Assembly: GCA_017507905.1 (NCBI GenBank) | Contig: JAFWAA010000008.1 | Location: 1-49,520, forward strand | Direction of reading: 5' to 3' | Source of the DNA: Clostridia bacterium | GTDB lineage: Bacteria > Bacillota > Clostridia > Oscillospirales > CAG-272 | Length of the DNA stretch: 49,520 bases | Notes under the pieces: model-generated | Told to the model about the DNA's origin: nothing | The model's input: the letters and a program-made list of their open reading frames with translations, nothing else | The model's database searches: none | Shown here: piece by piece, positions 39,328-47,892 of the stretch | Layout: the number at the start of each line of letters is the position of its first letter | How positions within the stretch are numbered: the stretch's first letter is position 1 | Program-made: the position numbers and the translations under genes

Positions 39328-40101
39328 ATGTATTATAACAAAGTCGAGATATGCGGTGTCAACACATCCGACCTCAAGGTGCTTGGCGACGAGGAAAAGC
39401 GCGACCTCCTTCGGCGGGCGCGTGGGGGAGACGAGGAGGCGCGGCGCGAGCTGATCAACGGCAACCTTCGCCTCGTTCTGTCTATCATTCAGCGCTTTGC
39501 GGGGCGTCGGGAGAGCATGGACGATCTCTTTCAGGTGGGGTGCATTGGTCTGGTCAAGGCGGTGGACAACTTCAACGTGGAGCTGGACGTCAAATTCTCC
39601 ACCTACGCCGTTCCCATGATCATCGGCGAGATCCGTCGGTATCTGCGCGACAACAACGCCATTCGCATCAGCCGCTCGGTCAGGGATCTGGCCTACCGTG
39701 CGCTGCAGGCGAGGGAGGAGCTGGTGGCCGAGAAGGAGTGCGAGCCCACGGTGGACGAGATCGCCTCCCGTCTCGGGGAGCGCAAGGAGAGCGTTTTGCA
39801 TGCCATGGAGGCCATCGTGGAGCCCATCTCGCTCTACGAGCCCGTGTTTAACGATAACGGCGACGCGCTCTACCTCATGGATCAGCTTTCGGACAGCTCG
39901 GGCACGGACGAATCCTGGCTGGAGAGCATCGTTCTGCGCGAGGCGATCAAGGCACTGAACGAACGGGAGCGGCGGATCATTCAGCTTCGCTTCTACAAGA
40001 ACAAGACGCAGATGGAGATCGCCGAGGAGATCGGCATCTCGCAGGCGCAGGTCTCGCGCCTGGAAAAAGGGGCGCTTGAGAAGATGCGCCGGCAGTTTTG
40101 A
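39328..40101 (+). CDS. sigG: RNA polymerase sporulation sigma factor SigG
   Basis: Directs late gene expression in the forespore after engulfment. The 257-residue protein starts MYYNKVEICGVNTSDLKVLG, a signature particular to sigma-G, in which the N-terminus mediates control. Region 2 follows (NGNLRLVLSIIQRFAGRR, DDLFQVGCIGLVKAVDNFNV, KFSTYAVPMIIGEIRRYLRD), then region 3 and the region 4 helix-turn-helix (RERRIIQLRFYKNKTQMEIA, then ISQAQVSRLEKGAL). GGAG lies 9 bases before the ATG. The usual neighbours spoIIGA and sigE are absent. It shows that the organism is a spore former or descends from one. Confidence 0.95.
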   Translation: MYYNKVEICGVNTSDLKVLGDEEKRDLLRRARGGDEEARRELINGNLRLVLSIIQRFAGRRESMDDLFQVGCIGLVKAVDNFNVELDVKFSTYAVPMIIGEIRRYLRDNNAIRISRSVRDLAYRALQAREELVAEKECEPTVDEIASRLGERKESVLHAMEAIVEPISLYEPVFNDNGDALYLMDQLSDSSGTDESWLESIVLREAIKALNERERRIIQLRFYKNKTQMEIAEEIGISQAQVSRLEKGALEKMRRQF

Positions 40102-40111
40102 TGGCACGGGG

Positions 40112-40140
40112 TTGACTTTTTTTGCCCCCTGTGCTACAAT
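40112..40140 (+). promoter_or_regulatory. Sigma-A promoter of the phosphopantetheinyl transferase gene
   Basis: TTGACT (40112-40117), 17-base spacer ending TGC, TACAAT (40135-40140). Transcription would begin near 40147, inside the left arm of the sigG terminator. Confidence 0.78.
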
Positions 40141-40143
40141 AAA

Positions 40144-40187
40144 GGGCGAAGGCCGCACCGTGCGAGCCTTCGCCCAATGCTTTTTTT
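40144..40187 (+). terminator. Terminator of sigG
   Basis: GGGCGAAGGC (40144-40153) with GCCTTCGCCC (40166-40175), inner CGCA/TGCG pairing, then seven T at 40181-40187. Confidence 0.85.
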
Positions 40188-40205
40188 GGAAGGAAGGAGG
40201 AGCGT

Positions 40206-40829
40206 ATGATCCGCATTCTCGGTTGCTCCGTCTCGCAGATCCCGCCGCGCGAGACGCTTGAGGGGCTGCTTCGGGAGGATTGGCTGGCCGCATGGCAAAA
40301 GGCGCACGCCTCCTGTCACAGAGAGGAGCAGGTCCGCGCAAGCCTTGCAGGCCTTTGGCTGCTCTCGCTCCTTGGGTATGCGGGGGGCGTCTTCTACGGC
40401 GAAAACGGCCGCCCCGAGGCCGTAGCCCCGACGGTGGATCTCAGCATTACGCACACCCGTGCCTTCGTTTTTTGCGCCCTTGCCGAGGGAGAGAAGGGGA
40501 TCCGCATCGGTCTTGACGCCGAGCCGATCAGCACCTATCCGCAGGAGAGAATGGAGCGCCTCGCCTGTCGCTGGTTCTCCGAGGACGAGCGAGCCTTTTT
40601 TGAAAAAGAGCCCACGTCCGAGCGTTTTACGGAGCTATGGACCAAGAAGGAGGCCACCGTTAAGCAAAGCGGAGACGGGCTTTGTGCCGTAACGGCGACG
40701 AACGTCACCGACGCGGCCGACTCCTTTGCCCTCTACCGCTTCGGCGACCACCTGCTCGCGCTTTGCTATCCCGAAGGGGAGATCCCCCCCGAGACGGCAG
40801 AGTGGCAGGGCGACGTCTTCCCCGTGTGA
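40206..40829 (+). CDS. 4'-phosphopantetheinyl transferase, Sfp type
   Basis: Moves the phosphopantetheine arm from coenzyme A to a serine of a carrier protein. The 207-residue protein has the three family motifs: GENGRPEA with DLSITHT, the metal-binding IGLDAEPI, and FTELWTKKEATVKQSGDGL. The length is close to Sfp (224) and well above AcpS (about 120). The ATG follows GGAAGGAGG. No polyketide or peptide synthetase lies in the window, so it may serve the fatty acid carrier protein or a pathway elsewhere. Confidence 0.9.
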   Translation: MIRILGCSVSQIPPRETLEGLLREDWLAAWQKAHASCHREEQVRASLAGLWLLSLLGYAGGVFYGENGRPEAVAPTVDLSITHTRAFVFCALAEGEKGIRIGLDAEPISTYPQERMERLACRWFSEDERAFFEKEPTSERFTELWTKKEATVKQSGDGLCAVTATNVTDAADSFALYRFGDHLLALCYPEGEIPPETAEWQGDVFPV

Positions 40830-40840
40830 CCGATCACCGC

Positions 40841-40880
40841 AGCAAGCCCCGACACAGGCCGAGGGCTTGCTCTTTTTTTG
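40841..40880 (+). terminator. Terminator of the phosphopantetheinyl transferase gene
   Basis: AGCAAGCCC (40841-40849) with GGGCTTGCT (40863-40871), then a T-run (40873-40879). Confidence 0.88.
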
Positions 40881-40922
40881 CGAAAAAAAGCACACGCCCC
40901 TCCTTTTTTTGACAAAATCCCC

Positions 40923-40950
40923 TTTACAAGCCATAAAAATATGCTATAAT
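40923..40950 (+). promoter_or_regulatory. Sigma-A promoter of the second fused ABC gene
   Basis: TTTACA (40923-40928), 16-base spacer ending TGC, TATAAT (40945-40950). Confidence 0.75.
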
Positions 40951-41008
40951 GAAAAGGAAAGAAGCGTCGCATTTTGACGTCTTGAAAGAACGACCTCGGA
41001 GGAAGATC

Positions 41009-44000
41009 ATGATCCACATTACCAACCTGACGAAGATCTATCGCTCGCGGCACAGGAGCGTTTGCCGCGCGCTGGACAAGGTGAACCTGACCCTGCCCGA
41101 TGCAGGACTTGTGTTTGTGCTTGGCAAAAGCGGCAGCGGAAAATCCACGCTCCTCAACCTCATCGGCGGTCTTGACAGCATCACCGAGGGCAGGATCCTC
41201 GTGGACGGTAACGATCTTTCTACCTTCCGCGAGCAGGAGTTCTGCAATTACCGCAACACGCACATCGGCTTTATCTTTCAGGACTATCACCTGATTGATG
41301 AGCTGACGGTCTTTGAGAACATTCTGCTCTCGCTGGATCTTCGCCGCATGGAGGACGGGGACCGCGTCCGCGCGGCGCTGGAGAAGGTGGATCTTGCGGG
41401 CTACGGTGACTGCTACCCGAGCGAATTGAGCGGCGGTGAGCGGCAGAGGATCGCGATCGCGCGTGCCATCGTCAAAAATCCGCGCATCATTCTGGCAGAC
41501 GAGCCTACGGGAAATCTGGATACCAACACGGCCACGGCCATCATCAAGCTGTTGCGCGATCTGTCGCACGATTGCCTGATCCTCGTGGTGTCGCACAATC
41601 TCAACGACGCCAACACCTACGCCGACCGCATCGTGGAGCTTTCGCACGGGCATATCGTCGGCGACCGCACGCGCAATCCCGAGTTCCTCGACGAGGTCAC
41701 GCTCAAGGACGGCGCGCTGGTCTATCCCGCAGGGCTCCCTCTTTCGGAGGAGGACGTTCGCCTGATGAACGCCAACAAAAGTGCCGACATCCTGCGCAAG
41801 ACCGACAAATATCTTCCCACGCCCGAGCAAAAGGGGGAGGGGAAGCGTCTGGCGATCGAGAATAAGAGCCTCACGCTTGGCAAATCGCTTCGCCTTTCGG
41901 GACGCTTTCTCAAGAACAAGGCGCTTGCCATTTCGCTCTCCTCCTTCATGGTTGCGGTCATCATGATCATCATGGCCCTTGCGCAGACCATCATCAACTT
42001 TGATGCGAGCGAGGTCATGGCCGTTGAGCTTCGCAAGAGCGCGCAGTCCTCGCTTTTCCTCAGCAAGACGGTGGATCCCGAGCTGCAGGCGCTGATGCAG
42101 GTCGGTGCCCTTGGCCGCGTGGAGGCAGGGGATACCGAGGCCTTTTACGAGGCGGGCTACGAGGGCAAGATCTATCAGGCGCTTTCCTACAGCATTCCGC
42201 TTGCGGAGTCCAGCGTCATGCGAGGAAGGAAGCCCGCGCTCTTTTCGGGGAACAACCCCTACATCCGCCAAACGATCGCCACCCTTGTGGTGGACGACGC
42301 CTTTTTGGAGAGGGCTTTTGGCGGCGTGGAGTACGTTGCCAGAAGAAGCACCTTCCATCCGCAGGGCGTGATCATCACCGACTATCTGGCAGACGCGATC
42401 CTGCTCCGCCCCAACTACGCGAACAAGGACTATGACCACCTGATCCAATGGGGCTACGTCCTCCAGGGTGCCTGGACGGAGGACGTCTTTTTGATCAACG
42501 GCATCGTCAAGACCGATTACAAGGAGCGCTACGAGGGACTGTTTGAGAAGCTCAAGGAGGATCCCTCAATGCCCATGACCGAGTTCTATGAGGATCCGGA
42601 TTTTCAGGCCTTTTCAAAGGACGTTTACGATCGCCTCGGCTATTCCTACACCACGAACCAAAGCTTTTTGGAGGACTATCTGGCCGCTGAAAACTGGCGC
42701 TACCCCAACTTTTATCACCTGGCCTTTGAGGGAGCACAGGGTTATGACGCGGGAAGCTATTACATCGCAGAAAACTGTGACAACGGAACGACGCAGCTGC
42801 CCTACTACGAAAGCGTGCGCTACACCGAAACGCCTCCCGAGATCCCCGAGGGGGCAAGGTATATGCGCGTGGCGTATTATAAACACTGGGTCAAAAAGCT
42901 GACCGCAGAGCTGTACGGCGCAGAGCAAGACTACCCGTCCCTGGCCTTTGACCACGGAACGCCCTTGGGCCAAGAGGTGCTTGAGCAGAATAAAGGATCT
43001 CTCTTGAAGGCAACGGGGGATTTAGTCCTTTCCAATGCCAACGCAGACTACTATGTCTCGGACTTTATCGAGATCCCCGAGGGAGCGGAGATCACCTCCT
43101 TCCTGTCGGTTGCGATCTATAACCGTGCCTACTGTGCCTTTTATGACGAGGAGAAGAACTATATTTCTGCCGAGGTCGCTCACCAGATGATCGACGAGGG
43201 AAGCGAGCGCACGATTTATCTGCCCGCCCAGGTCTATGCGCAGATCTTCCCCGAGCGGGTGGAGAAGGCGGGCGCCAACTGGGTGGCGGAGTTCGTTCCC
43301 CATCAGGAGAAGCTCTCGCACTTCGCCTTCTGGGACGTGAAGCAGGAGCATCCCCTCTTTGAGACGGAGGTCACGGTCAAGCTGACCACCGCAAGCTCGA
43401 TCACCCTTTCGGACGATCTGTTCACCCTGTTCTACAAGGATTCCATCTTCCCGATCGGCCTCTATCTTGACGGGGCAGAGGGACTTGGACGGGTAGTGGA
43501 GCTTGCCGGCGGAAGGGATTATGAGTACCAGAGTATTGCGATCGAGGCCGTGCATACCATGACCCGTGCGGTTGAGGTGTTCGTGCCCATCTTCGAGCTC
43601 GTGGCGATCTTTTTGTGCGTTGGCGTGGTGTTTATTCTGGTCAATTTTGCCACGCGCATGATCAAGGATAAGCTGCACGAGATCGGCATACTCAAGGCCA
43701 TCGGCACGCACAACACCACTATTGGCGTGGTTTTTGGCGTGCAGGTGATGCTGATCGCGCTTTTGACCTGCATCATGGCCACGGCGGGGTATTACTTCTT
43801 TATCGGCATGGCGAACGACGTGCTGGTCGAGTCGCTCTCCCGACTGGCCCCCTCCCGCGTGATGATGGATCTCGACTTTTTGATCTTCAAGCCGAAGGTC
43901 GCCTTAGTCAACTGTGGCCTGATCCTTCTGCTTTCGATCCTCTCGCTTGCCGTGCCCATGGTCAAGATCAAGCGCATCAAGCCCGTGCAGATCATCAAGG

Positions 44001-44011
44001 CGAAGGAGTAA
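41009..44011 (+). CDS. Fused ABC transporter ATPase/permease, second copy of the architecture
   Basis: A 1000-residue protein built like the one at 13.4-16.6 kb. The ATPase domain comes first (1 to about 220), with Walker A GKSGSGKST, signature LSGGERQR, Walker B IILADEPTGNLD and switch His (VVSHNL). One membrane helix follows (about 300-325), then an extracytoplasmic region of about 530 residues. The C-terminal FtsX-like domain has three helices (VFVPIFELVAIFLCVGVVFI onward), ending KIKRIKPVQIIKAKE. The ATG at 41009 has CGGAGG 8 bases upstream; an earlier ATG at 40949 overlaps the -10. A lipoprotein gene follows within 41 bases and may be a partner. The substrate is unknown. Confidence 0.88.
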   Translation: MIHITNLTKIYRSRHRSVCRALDKVNLTLPDAGLVFVLGKSGSGKSTLLNLIGGLDSITEGRILVDGNDLSTFREQEFCNYRNTHIGFIFQDYHLIDELTVFENILLSLDLRRMEDGDRVRAALEKVDLAGYGDCYPSELSGGERQRIAIARAIVKNPRIILADEPTGNLDTNTATAIIKLLRDLSHDCLILVVSHNLNDANTYADRIVELSHGHIVGDRTRNPEFLDEVTLKDGALVYPAGLPLSEEDVRLMNANKSADILRKTDKYLPTPEQKGEGKRLAIENKSLTLGKSLRLSGRFLKNKALAISLSSFMVAVIMIIMALAQTIINFDASEVMAVELRKSAQSSLFLSKTVDPELQALMQVGALGRVEAGDTEAFYEAGYEGKIYQALSYSIPLAESSVMRGRKPALFSGNNPYIRQTIATLVVDDAFLERAFGGVEYVARRSTFHPQGVIITDYLADAILLRPNYANKDYDHLIQWGYVLQGAWTEDVFLINGIVKTDYKERYEGLFEKLKEDPSMPMTEFYEDPDFQAFSKDVYDRLGYSYTTNQSFLEDYLAAENWRYPNFYHLAFEGAQGYDAGSYYIAENCDNGTTQLPYYESVRYTETPPEIPEGARYMRVAYYKHWVKKLTAELYGAEQDYPSLAFDHGTPLGQEVLEQNKGSLLKATGDLVLSNANADYYVSDFIEIPEGAEITSFLSVAIYNRAYCAFYDEEKNYISAEVAHQMIDEGSERTIYLPAQVYAQIFPERVEKAGANWVAEFVPHQEKLSHFAFWDVKQEHPLFETEVTVKLTTASSITLSDDLFTLFYKDSIFPIGLYLDGAEGLGRVVELAGGRDYEYQSIAIEAVHTMTRAVEVFVPIFELVAIFLCVGVVFILVNFATRMIKDKLHEIGILKAIGTHNTTIGVVFGVQVMLIALLTCIMATAGYYFFIGMANDVLVESLSRLAPSRVMMDLDFLIFKPKVALVNCGLILLLSILSLAVPMVKIKRIKPVQIIKAKE

Positions 44012-44051
44012 CCCGATGGGCAAGAGGCTCTCTTTGAAAGGAGATATAACG

Positions 44052-45746
44052 GTGAAGATACGAAAAATTGCTTTTCTCTTGCTGATTTTTTCCCTTTTGC
44101 TTTGCCTTGGCTCCTGCCGCGGTGAGGCGGGACCGCAAGGTCCTGCAGGCGCGGACGGGAAACCGGGCGAGGCAGGCTCTCCCGGTGCGGACGGCGCGGA
44201 CGGAGCCACTCCGGTGATCGGCGAAAACGGAAATTGGTGGATCAACGGTGTAGACAGCGGCGTTTCCGCCCTTGGCGGACGCGGGGAGGCTGTGCTGGCT
44301 TCCTCCTACGGCGTTCTGCCGGGGCAGGTCGATGCCGAGCGCTTTCAGGCGATGCTGGAGGATGACGCGGTTGCCAATCGCACGATCCTTCTGGCGGACG
44401 GCGTTTACGTTCTTTCCGGAAGGGTAGAGCTTGTTTCCAACGTTTCGCTTGTCGGCGGTGCCAATACCGTTTTACAGCTGAGCGACGAGAGCGAGAATAG
44501 CGTGCTTCTTTCGCTTTGCGAGGTGGATAACGTCACGCTTTCCCACCTGCATATCGACGGCGGACTTTCGGCACGCCCGAGCACCAAGGGCGGACGCACG
44601 GGAATTTGGATCCAATCCTCCCGAAGCATCAATTTGGATCGTCTGACGCTTTCGGGCTGGGATCTCTACGGGCTTTACGGCAAGACGATGTCCTCTTACG
44701 GCGAGAGCACCGACGGAAAATTCTACAAGCAGCTGCAGGTTCTTAACACGCGCTTCTATAATAACTACTGCGGCTCCTATCTCGACTACCGCTGTGAATA
44801 TACCCAGATGCTCAACTGCGTTTTCGGCGAAAACCATATCGGAAGCGTGAACTGCGGCGGCAACAATATGTACGTCAGCTGTATGTGGAATGCCAACACC
44901 TACGGCTTCCTTTTGGAAAACAGCGGCTCCAATCCAGCGCACGGCACCTGCAGTGCGTCCACCTTTAATCACAATACCTATGCCATAAAGATCGAAAACT
45001 GCGTCAACGGCTGGATCTTTGACGGTTGCCAGATCTTCTACGGCCGTATGGAGGTTGTCAACAGCAGCGGCGTTGTTTTCAACGGCAATATTTGGGGCAG
45101 CTGCACGTACGTCAGCCGCGGCTCGCACAAAAACGCCAATCTGATCGCCAACACCTTCTTCCTGACCGACAGCGCGTCGATCCTTAAGGAAAACGATGGC
45201 TCAACGGCCATCTCCTCCTGCCTTCCCGATCATCTTCCCGAGAATGGGGAGGGGGAGACCGAGCGCGAGCAATATCTGCTTTATACGGGCGAGAGCCTTG
45301 CCGCAGAGAAGCTGGCGCTCTCCACCAACGCGTATTCGGGAGCGCTTTCGCACCCGATCGCCGCAGGCACCGCGATCGGCCGCGTGGACTTTGAGGTGAT
45401 CCGCGCAAATGCGCAATCGGTTATTCCCGGGGTCAACGTTTGGGTCGTAAACGTGCAGACGGGGGAGATCTTAGAGCAGTTGATCGTTGATCGCGACATG
45501 ACGGTGGTCTACTCGCGGGAGCTTGGCACATACGTGGTTCGCGTGGAGATCGGAAGGGAATATGACGTGCCGATCGCCTTTGCGGTACAGTGCGAGCGCG
45601 TTTCCGGTGTCAGTATTGGATATTATCAGTCCGATGCGGCAAACGCGGGCTGGCTCCGCGGCGACGTTGCCCCCACCGTAGGGGAGATCATCGGCGTCAA
45701 CTCCAACGTCGTTCCGCTCTATGCGGTTTACGCGCCGAAGGAATAA
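44052..45746 (+). CDS. Lipoprotein with collagen-like repeats and a right-handed beta-helix region
   Basis: A 564-residue surface protein. A lipoprotein signal (VKIRKIAFLLLIFS, lipobox LGSC) is followed by a short collagen-like run of ten or so Gly-X-Y triplets (GEAGPQGPAGADGKPGEAGS and on). A linker GNWWINGVDSGVSAL follows. A long region then has beta-helix features: repeated Asn/Gly turns, with segments such as NVTLSHLHIDG and NTRFYNNYCGSYLDYR, as in pectate-lyase-like proteins. The start is GTG at 44052 with AAAGGAG 8 bases upstream; an ATG at 44016, also with a good site, would add 12 residues. It follows the fused ABC gene directly. It may bind or degrade polysaccharide. Confidence 0.82.
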   Translation: MKIRKIAFLLLIFSLLLCLGSCRGEAGPQGPAGADGKPGEAGSPGADGADGATPVIGENGNWWINGVDSGVSALGGRGEAVLASSYGVLPGQVDAERFQAMLEDDAVANRTILLADGVYVLSGRVELVSNVSLVGGANTVLQLSDESENSVLLSLCEVDNVTLSHLHIDGGLSARPSTKGGRTGIWIQSSRSINLDRLTLSGWDLYGLYGKTMSSYGESTDGKFYKQLQVLNTRFYNNYCGSYLDYRCEYTQMLNCVFGENHIGSVNCGGNNMYVSCMWNANTYGFLLENSGSNPAHGTCSASTFNHNTYAIKIENCVNGWIFDGCQIFYGRMEVVNSSGVVFNGNIWGSCTYVSRGSHKNANLIANTFFLTDSASILKENDGSTAISSCLPDHLPENGEGETEREQYLLYTGESLAAEKLALSTNAYSGALSHPIAAGTAIGRVDFEVIRANAQSVIPGVNVWVVNVQTGEILEQLIVDRDMTVVYSRELGTYVVRVEIGREYDVPIAFAVQCERVSGVSIGYYQSDAANAGWLRGDVAPTVGEIIGVNSNVVPLYAVYAPKE

Positions 45747-45789
45747 AAAAAGAAACAAAGAAAAAAGCCGCCACGTGCGGCAAATCAAG

Positions 45790-45829
45790 CACCCCCACCG
45801 CCAAAGGGAAGCCCTTTGCGGTGGGGGTG
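45790..45829. terminator. Long hairpin between convergent genes
   Basis: CACCCCCACCGC (45790-45801) with GCGGTGGGGGTG (45818-45829) and inner AAAGGG/CCCTTT pairing. Without a clear U-run its strength is uncertain. Confidence 0.6.
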
Positions 45830-45845
45830 TTGTGTTGAATGCGTA

Positions 45846-46085
45846 TCATTCTTCTTGTTGCTCTTCTTCTTCTTCTTCCTCTTCCTCAAAGAGCGCCTTG
45901 ATCTCGACGCCGAGGGCTGCCGCCAGGTCGTCAAGGAGCAAAAGGTCGGGGCAGTTTTGACCGCGCTCCCATTTTGAGACCGCCTGAACGGACACGTGGC
46001 ATTTGTTTGCGATGTCTTGCTGCCTCAAGTGCGCGGCATGGCGAAGCGTTGCGATCCTTTGGCCGAAGGTTTTTGTATCCAGCAA
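45846..46085 (-). CDS. XRE-family regulator with a poly-glutamate tail
   Basis: A 79-residue protein. A Cro/C1-type helix-turn-helix (FGQRIATLRHAAHLRQQDIA, then CHVSVQAVSKWERGQ) occupies most of it. The C-terminus is ten consecutive Glu followed by QQEE, encoded by a run of GAA/GAG codons. The start is TTG at 46085, with GGAGG about 8 bases upstream. It is transcribed away from the ArsR-type regulator. Targets unknown; self-regulation is likely for this class. Confidence 0.82.
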   Translation of the reverse strand: MLDTKTFGQRIATLRHAAHLRQQDIANKCHVSVQAVSKWERGQNCPDLLLLDDLAAALGVEIKALFEEEEEEEEEQQEE

Positions 46086-46140
46086 GGGAAATCCCTCCTC
46101 GTTTTTAGTGTCAGCAGCATACCGTGGGTTGCTATCTTAT

Positions 46141-46169
46141 ATCTTATCACATTTATGGAACAATGTCAA
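46141..46169 (-). promoter_or_regulatory. Sigma-A promoter of the poly-Glu XRE gene
   Basis: Minus strand: TTGACA (46164-46169), 17-base spacer, TAAGAT (46141-46146). Confidence 0.75.
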
Positions 46170-46286
46170 TTATACTGTTGGTTGAATTTCATGATTGTTG
46201 AATGATAAAGGCTGTTTTCTTTTCATGTTCATTGAAAAGAAACGAAAAATAAACAGATTGTTCGAAAAGCAATTAGAGGCAAGGCC

Positions 46287-46315
46287 TTGACAAAGTCTGC
46301 TTTTTGTGTTAAACT
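46287..46315 (+). promoter_or_regulatory. Sigma-A promoter of the ArsR-type gene
   Basis: TTGACA (46287-46292), 17-base spacer ending TGT, TAAACT (46310-46315). Between it and the divergent promoter lies an imperfect inverted repeat, TTTCTTTTCA with TGAAAAGAAA (about 46214-46242), a possible operator. Confidence 0.75.
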
Positions 46316-46348
46316 GTTTATCGAAGATTGTGGAAAAGAGGTACGGCC

Positions 46349-47398
46349 ATGCCTGATTTGAAGCTGATCAAACATCCGGGATACGTTTACGATCTGATGT
46401 TTTTGTTTTATTACCGATTCAATGCAGAGCAGTTTGCTGAACTGTATGACTCTACCGAAGCGGACATGGAATATTTTGCGGCCAACGCCAAGCTTTTTGA
46501 CCCGATTCCCGAGGATCTGTATCTTTTTTTCAAGCGGACGCCAAGCATACGCTGCTTCTTTACCGTCAACTATTTCGACAACTATGTAAAATCGCTGACC
46601 ACCGAGTACGATCTTGCTTTCGTTCAAAAGCAGATCAGCGATCACGAGGCCTTTATCCGAAACGTGATCAAGCACTATTTTGAAGATCTGGACGACGCCG
46701 AGGTGGATGCGTGCATGGCATCAAATAAGCGCTTGTTTGCAATCGTCAAAGCATCGGAATACGACGACACCTTCAAGACAAAGCTGTATGAGTTCTTCGT
46801 CGATCCCGAGTCGTATATCCGCTTGCTGCAGTATGAGCTGATGGCTAAGGATCTTCAGCTTTCCTCGTACTATGAGAAGAATTATGCAAGGATTCTTGAC
46901 GTGTATAACGGATTGACGTGTGAGACGCTGGAGGAGGAATTTCGGTTCCTTGGCCATAGCGCGAGCGATAAGACGAATCGGGAGAACGTATTCGTCTCAT
47001 TTTGCCTGTTAAATCATGGGCTTTTGTTCTTTGGCTATCAGCCGAACGCAACGCTTTATCTGATTGGAGTGGATTACCGTTCTTCTGTCGAGAAGATCAG
47101 AAAAAAGCGGATCGATCTGATTCCCGAGCAGTTTGGCGCGGCGCTGTCGGATGCGACCCGTGTAAAAATGCTCGACGTGATCCTGGAAAAAGGGGAGTGC
47201 ACCAGCAAGGAGCTTGGCGCGGCACTGGGGATACCCGCGTCTACGGCATATCACCACGTGAGCACGCTGGAGCGGTGCGGCGCGGTGGAAGCCGCGATTG
47301 TAAAAAAGTCGATGCTTTATCGCATCAACCGAAGCTATTTCTCCTCCGTGCTCGAGCGCTTTAAGAAGTTTGCAGAGCCCGCCGAAAAGCGCCAATAA
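46349..47398 (+). CDS. ArsR-type winged-helix regulator with a large N-terminal domain
   Basis: A 349-residue protein. The last 90 residues are a winged helix of the ArsR type (FGAALSDATRVKMLDVILEK, then CTSKELGAALGIPASTAYHH and VSTLERCGAVEAA). The first 250 residues are all-helical in appearance with many aromatic residues and match nothing I recognise; ArsR proteins normally have only about 100 residues. The ATG at 46349 has AGAGG 8 bases upstream. Base composition is a little more AT-rich than the neighbours to the left. It probably senses a ligand with the N-terminal part. Confidence 0.8.
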   Translation: MPDLKLIKHPGYVYDLMFLFYYRFNAEQFAELYDSTEADMEYFAANAKLFDPIPEDLYLFFKRTPSIRCFFTVNYFDNYVKSLTTEYDLAFVQKQISDHEAFIRNVIKHYFEDLDDAEVDACMASNKRLFAIVKASEYDDTFKTKLYEFFVDPESYIRLLQYELMAKDLQLSSYYEKNYARILDVYNGLTCETLEEEFRFLGHSASDKTNRENVFVSFCLLNHGLLFFGYQPNATLYLIGVDYRSSVEKIRKKRIDLIPEQFGAALSDATRVKMLDVILEKGECTSKELGAALGIPASTAYHHVSTLERCGAVEAAIVKKSMLYRINRSYFSSVLERFKKFAEPAEKRQ

Positions 47399-47464
47399 GC
47401 AAGAGGGCTTCCTTCTTCTGCCAAACCCTCTGTCGGCAGTCTCACCGTACGCCGAGGTTGAATG

Positions 47465-47523
47465 AAAAAGAGTGGACACATCCTTTCGCAAAATGCGAAA
47501 GTGATGTGTCTAACTTTTTTATT
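47465..47523. terminator. Bidirectional hairpin terminator, copy 1 of a duplicated element
   Basis: GGACACATC (47474-47482) and GATGTGTC (47502 onward) with inner TTTCGC-AAAAT-GCGAAA, flanked by A- and T-runs. It lies between the ArsR-type gene and the lipoprotein gene. It differs from copy 2 (48295-48351) at about four of 51 bases. Confidence 0.85.
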
Positions 47524-47836
47524 CCTTAGTTCCCCACATGGTGAAATATTGATTTCCGCTTTCATCGGTCTCAAAGTTGTTGGGAATACACATCACTGAA
47601 CCTGTATCTGCGACACAAAGAATGTAACACGAAACTTCGCTGTCGTATTTCCATGTTATAGAGTGATCATCATAAGTTCCCGTTCCGTCCTCATTAAAGG
47701 TGAGCGAGATACCGCTGAGCATACCGCCCGATTCCGTTGCTTCCCATGTGCCAATAATTTCTTTTTTTGCGCGCTCATTATCACTATTGTTACAGTTACT
47801 GCAAGCTACAAACGATAAGCACATAATGGCAACCAA
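47519..47836 (-). CDS. Small lipoprotein, start region probably frameshifted
   Basis: A reading frame of 105 codons from a TTG at 47836, with lipobox SFVAC and then SNCNNSDNERAKK. The rest (GTWEATESGGMLSGISLTFN, then DGTGTYDDHSITWKY) resembles small lipocalin-like or DUF5640-like lipoproteins. Upstream in the same frame the codons read WKNKKIIILLL, a typical signal start, but no start codon is in frame. The only ATG (47867) is one base out of frame. A single-base deletion after it would give MKNKKIIILLL. The gene may be broken, or translation may start at a rare codon. A perfect promoter lies upstream. Confidence 0.6.
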   Translation of the reverse strand: MVAIMCLSFVACSNCNNSDNERAKKEIIGTWEATESGGMLSGISLTFNEDGTGTYDDHSITWKYDSEVSCYILCVADTGSVMCIPNNFETDESGNQYFTMWGTKE

Positions 47837-47892
47837 GAGCAGAATAATAATTTTTTTATTTTTCCATACCTCAGTTCTTTTTAGAATAATTT

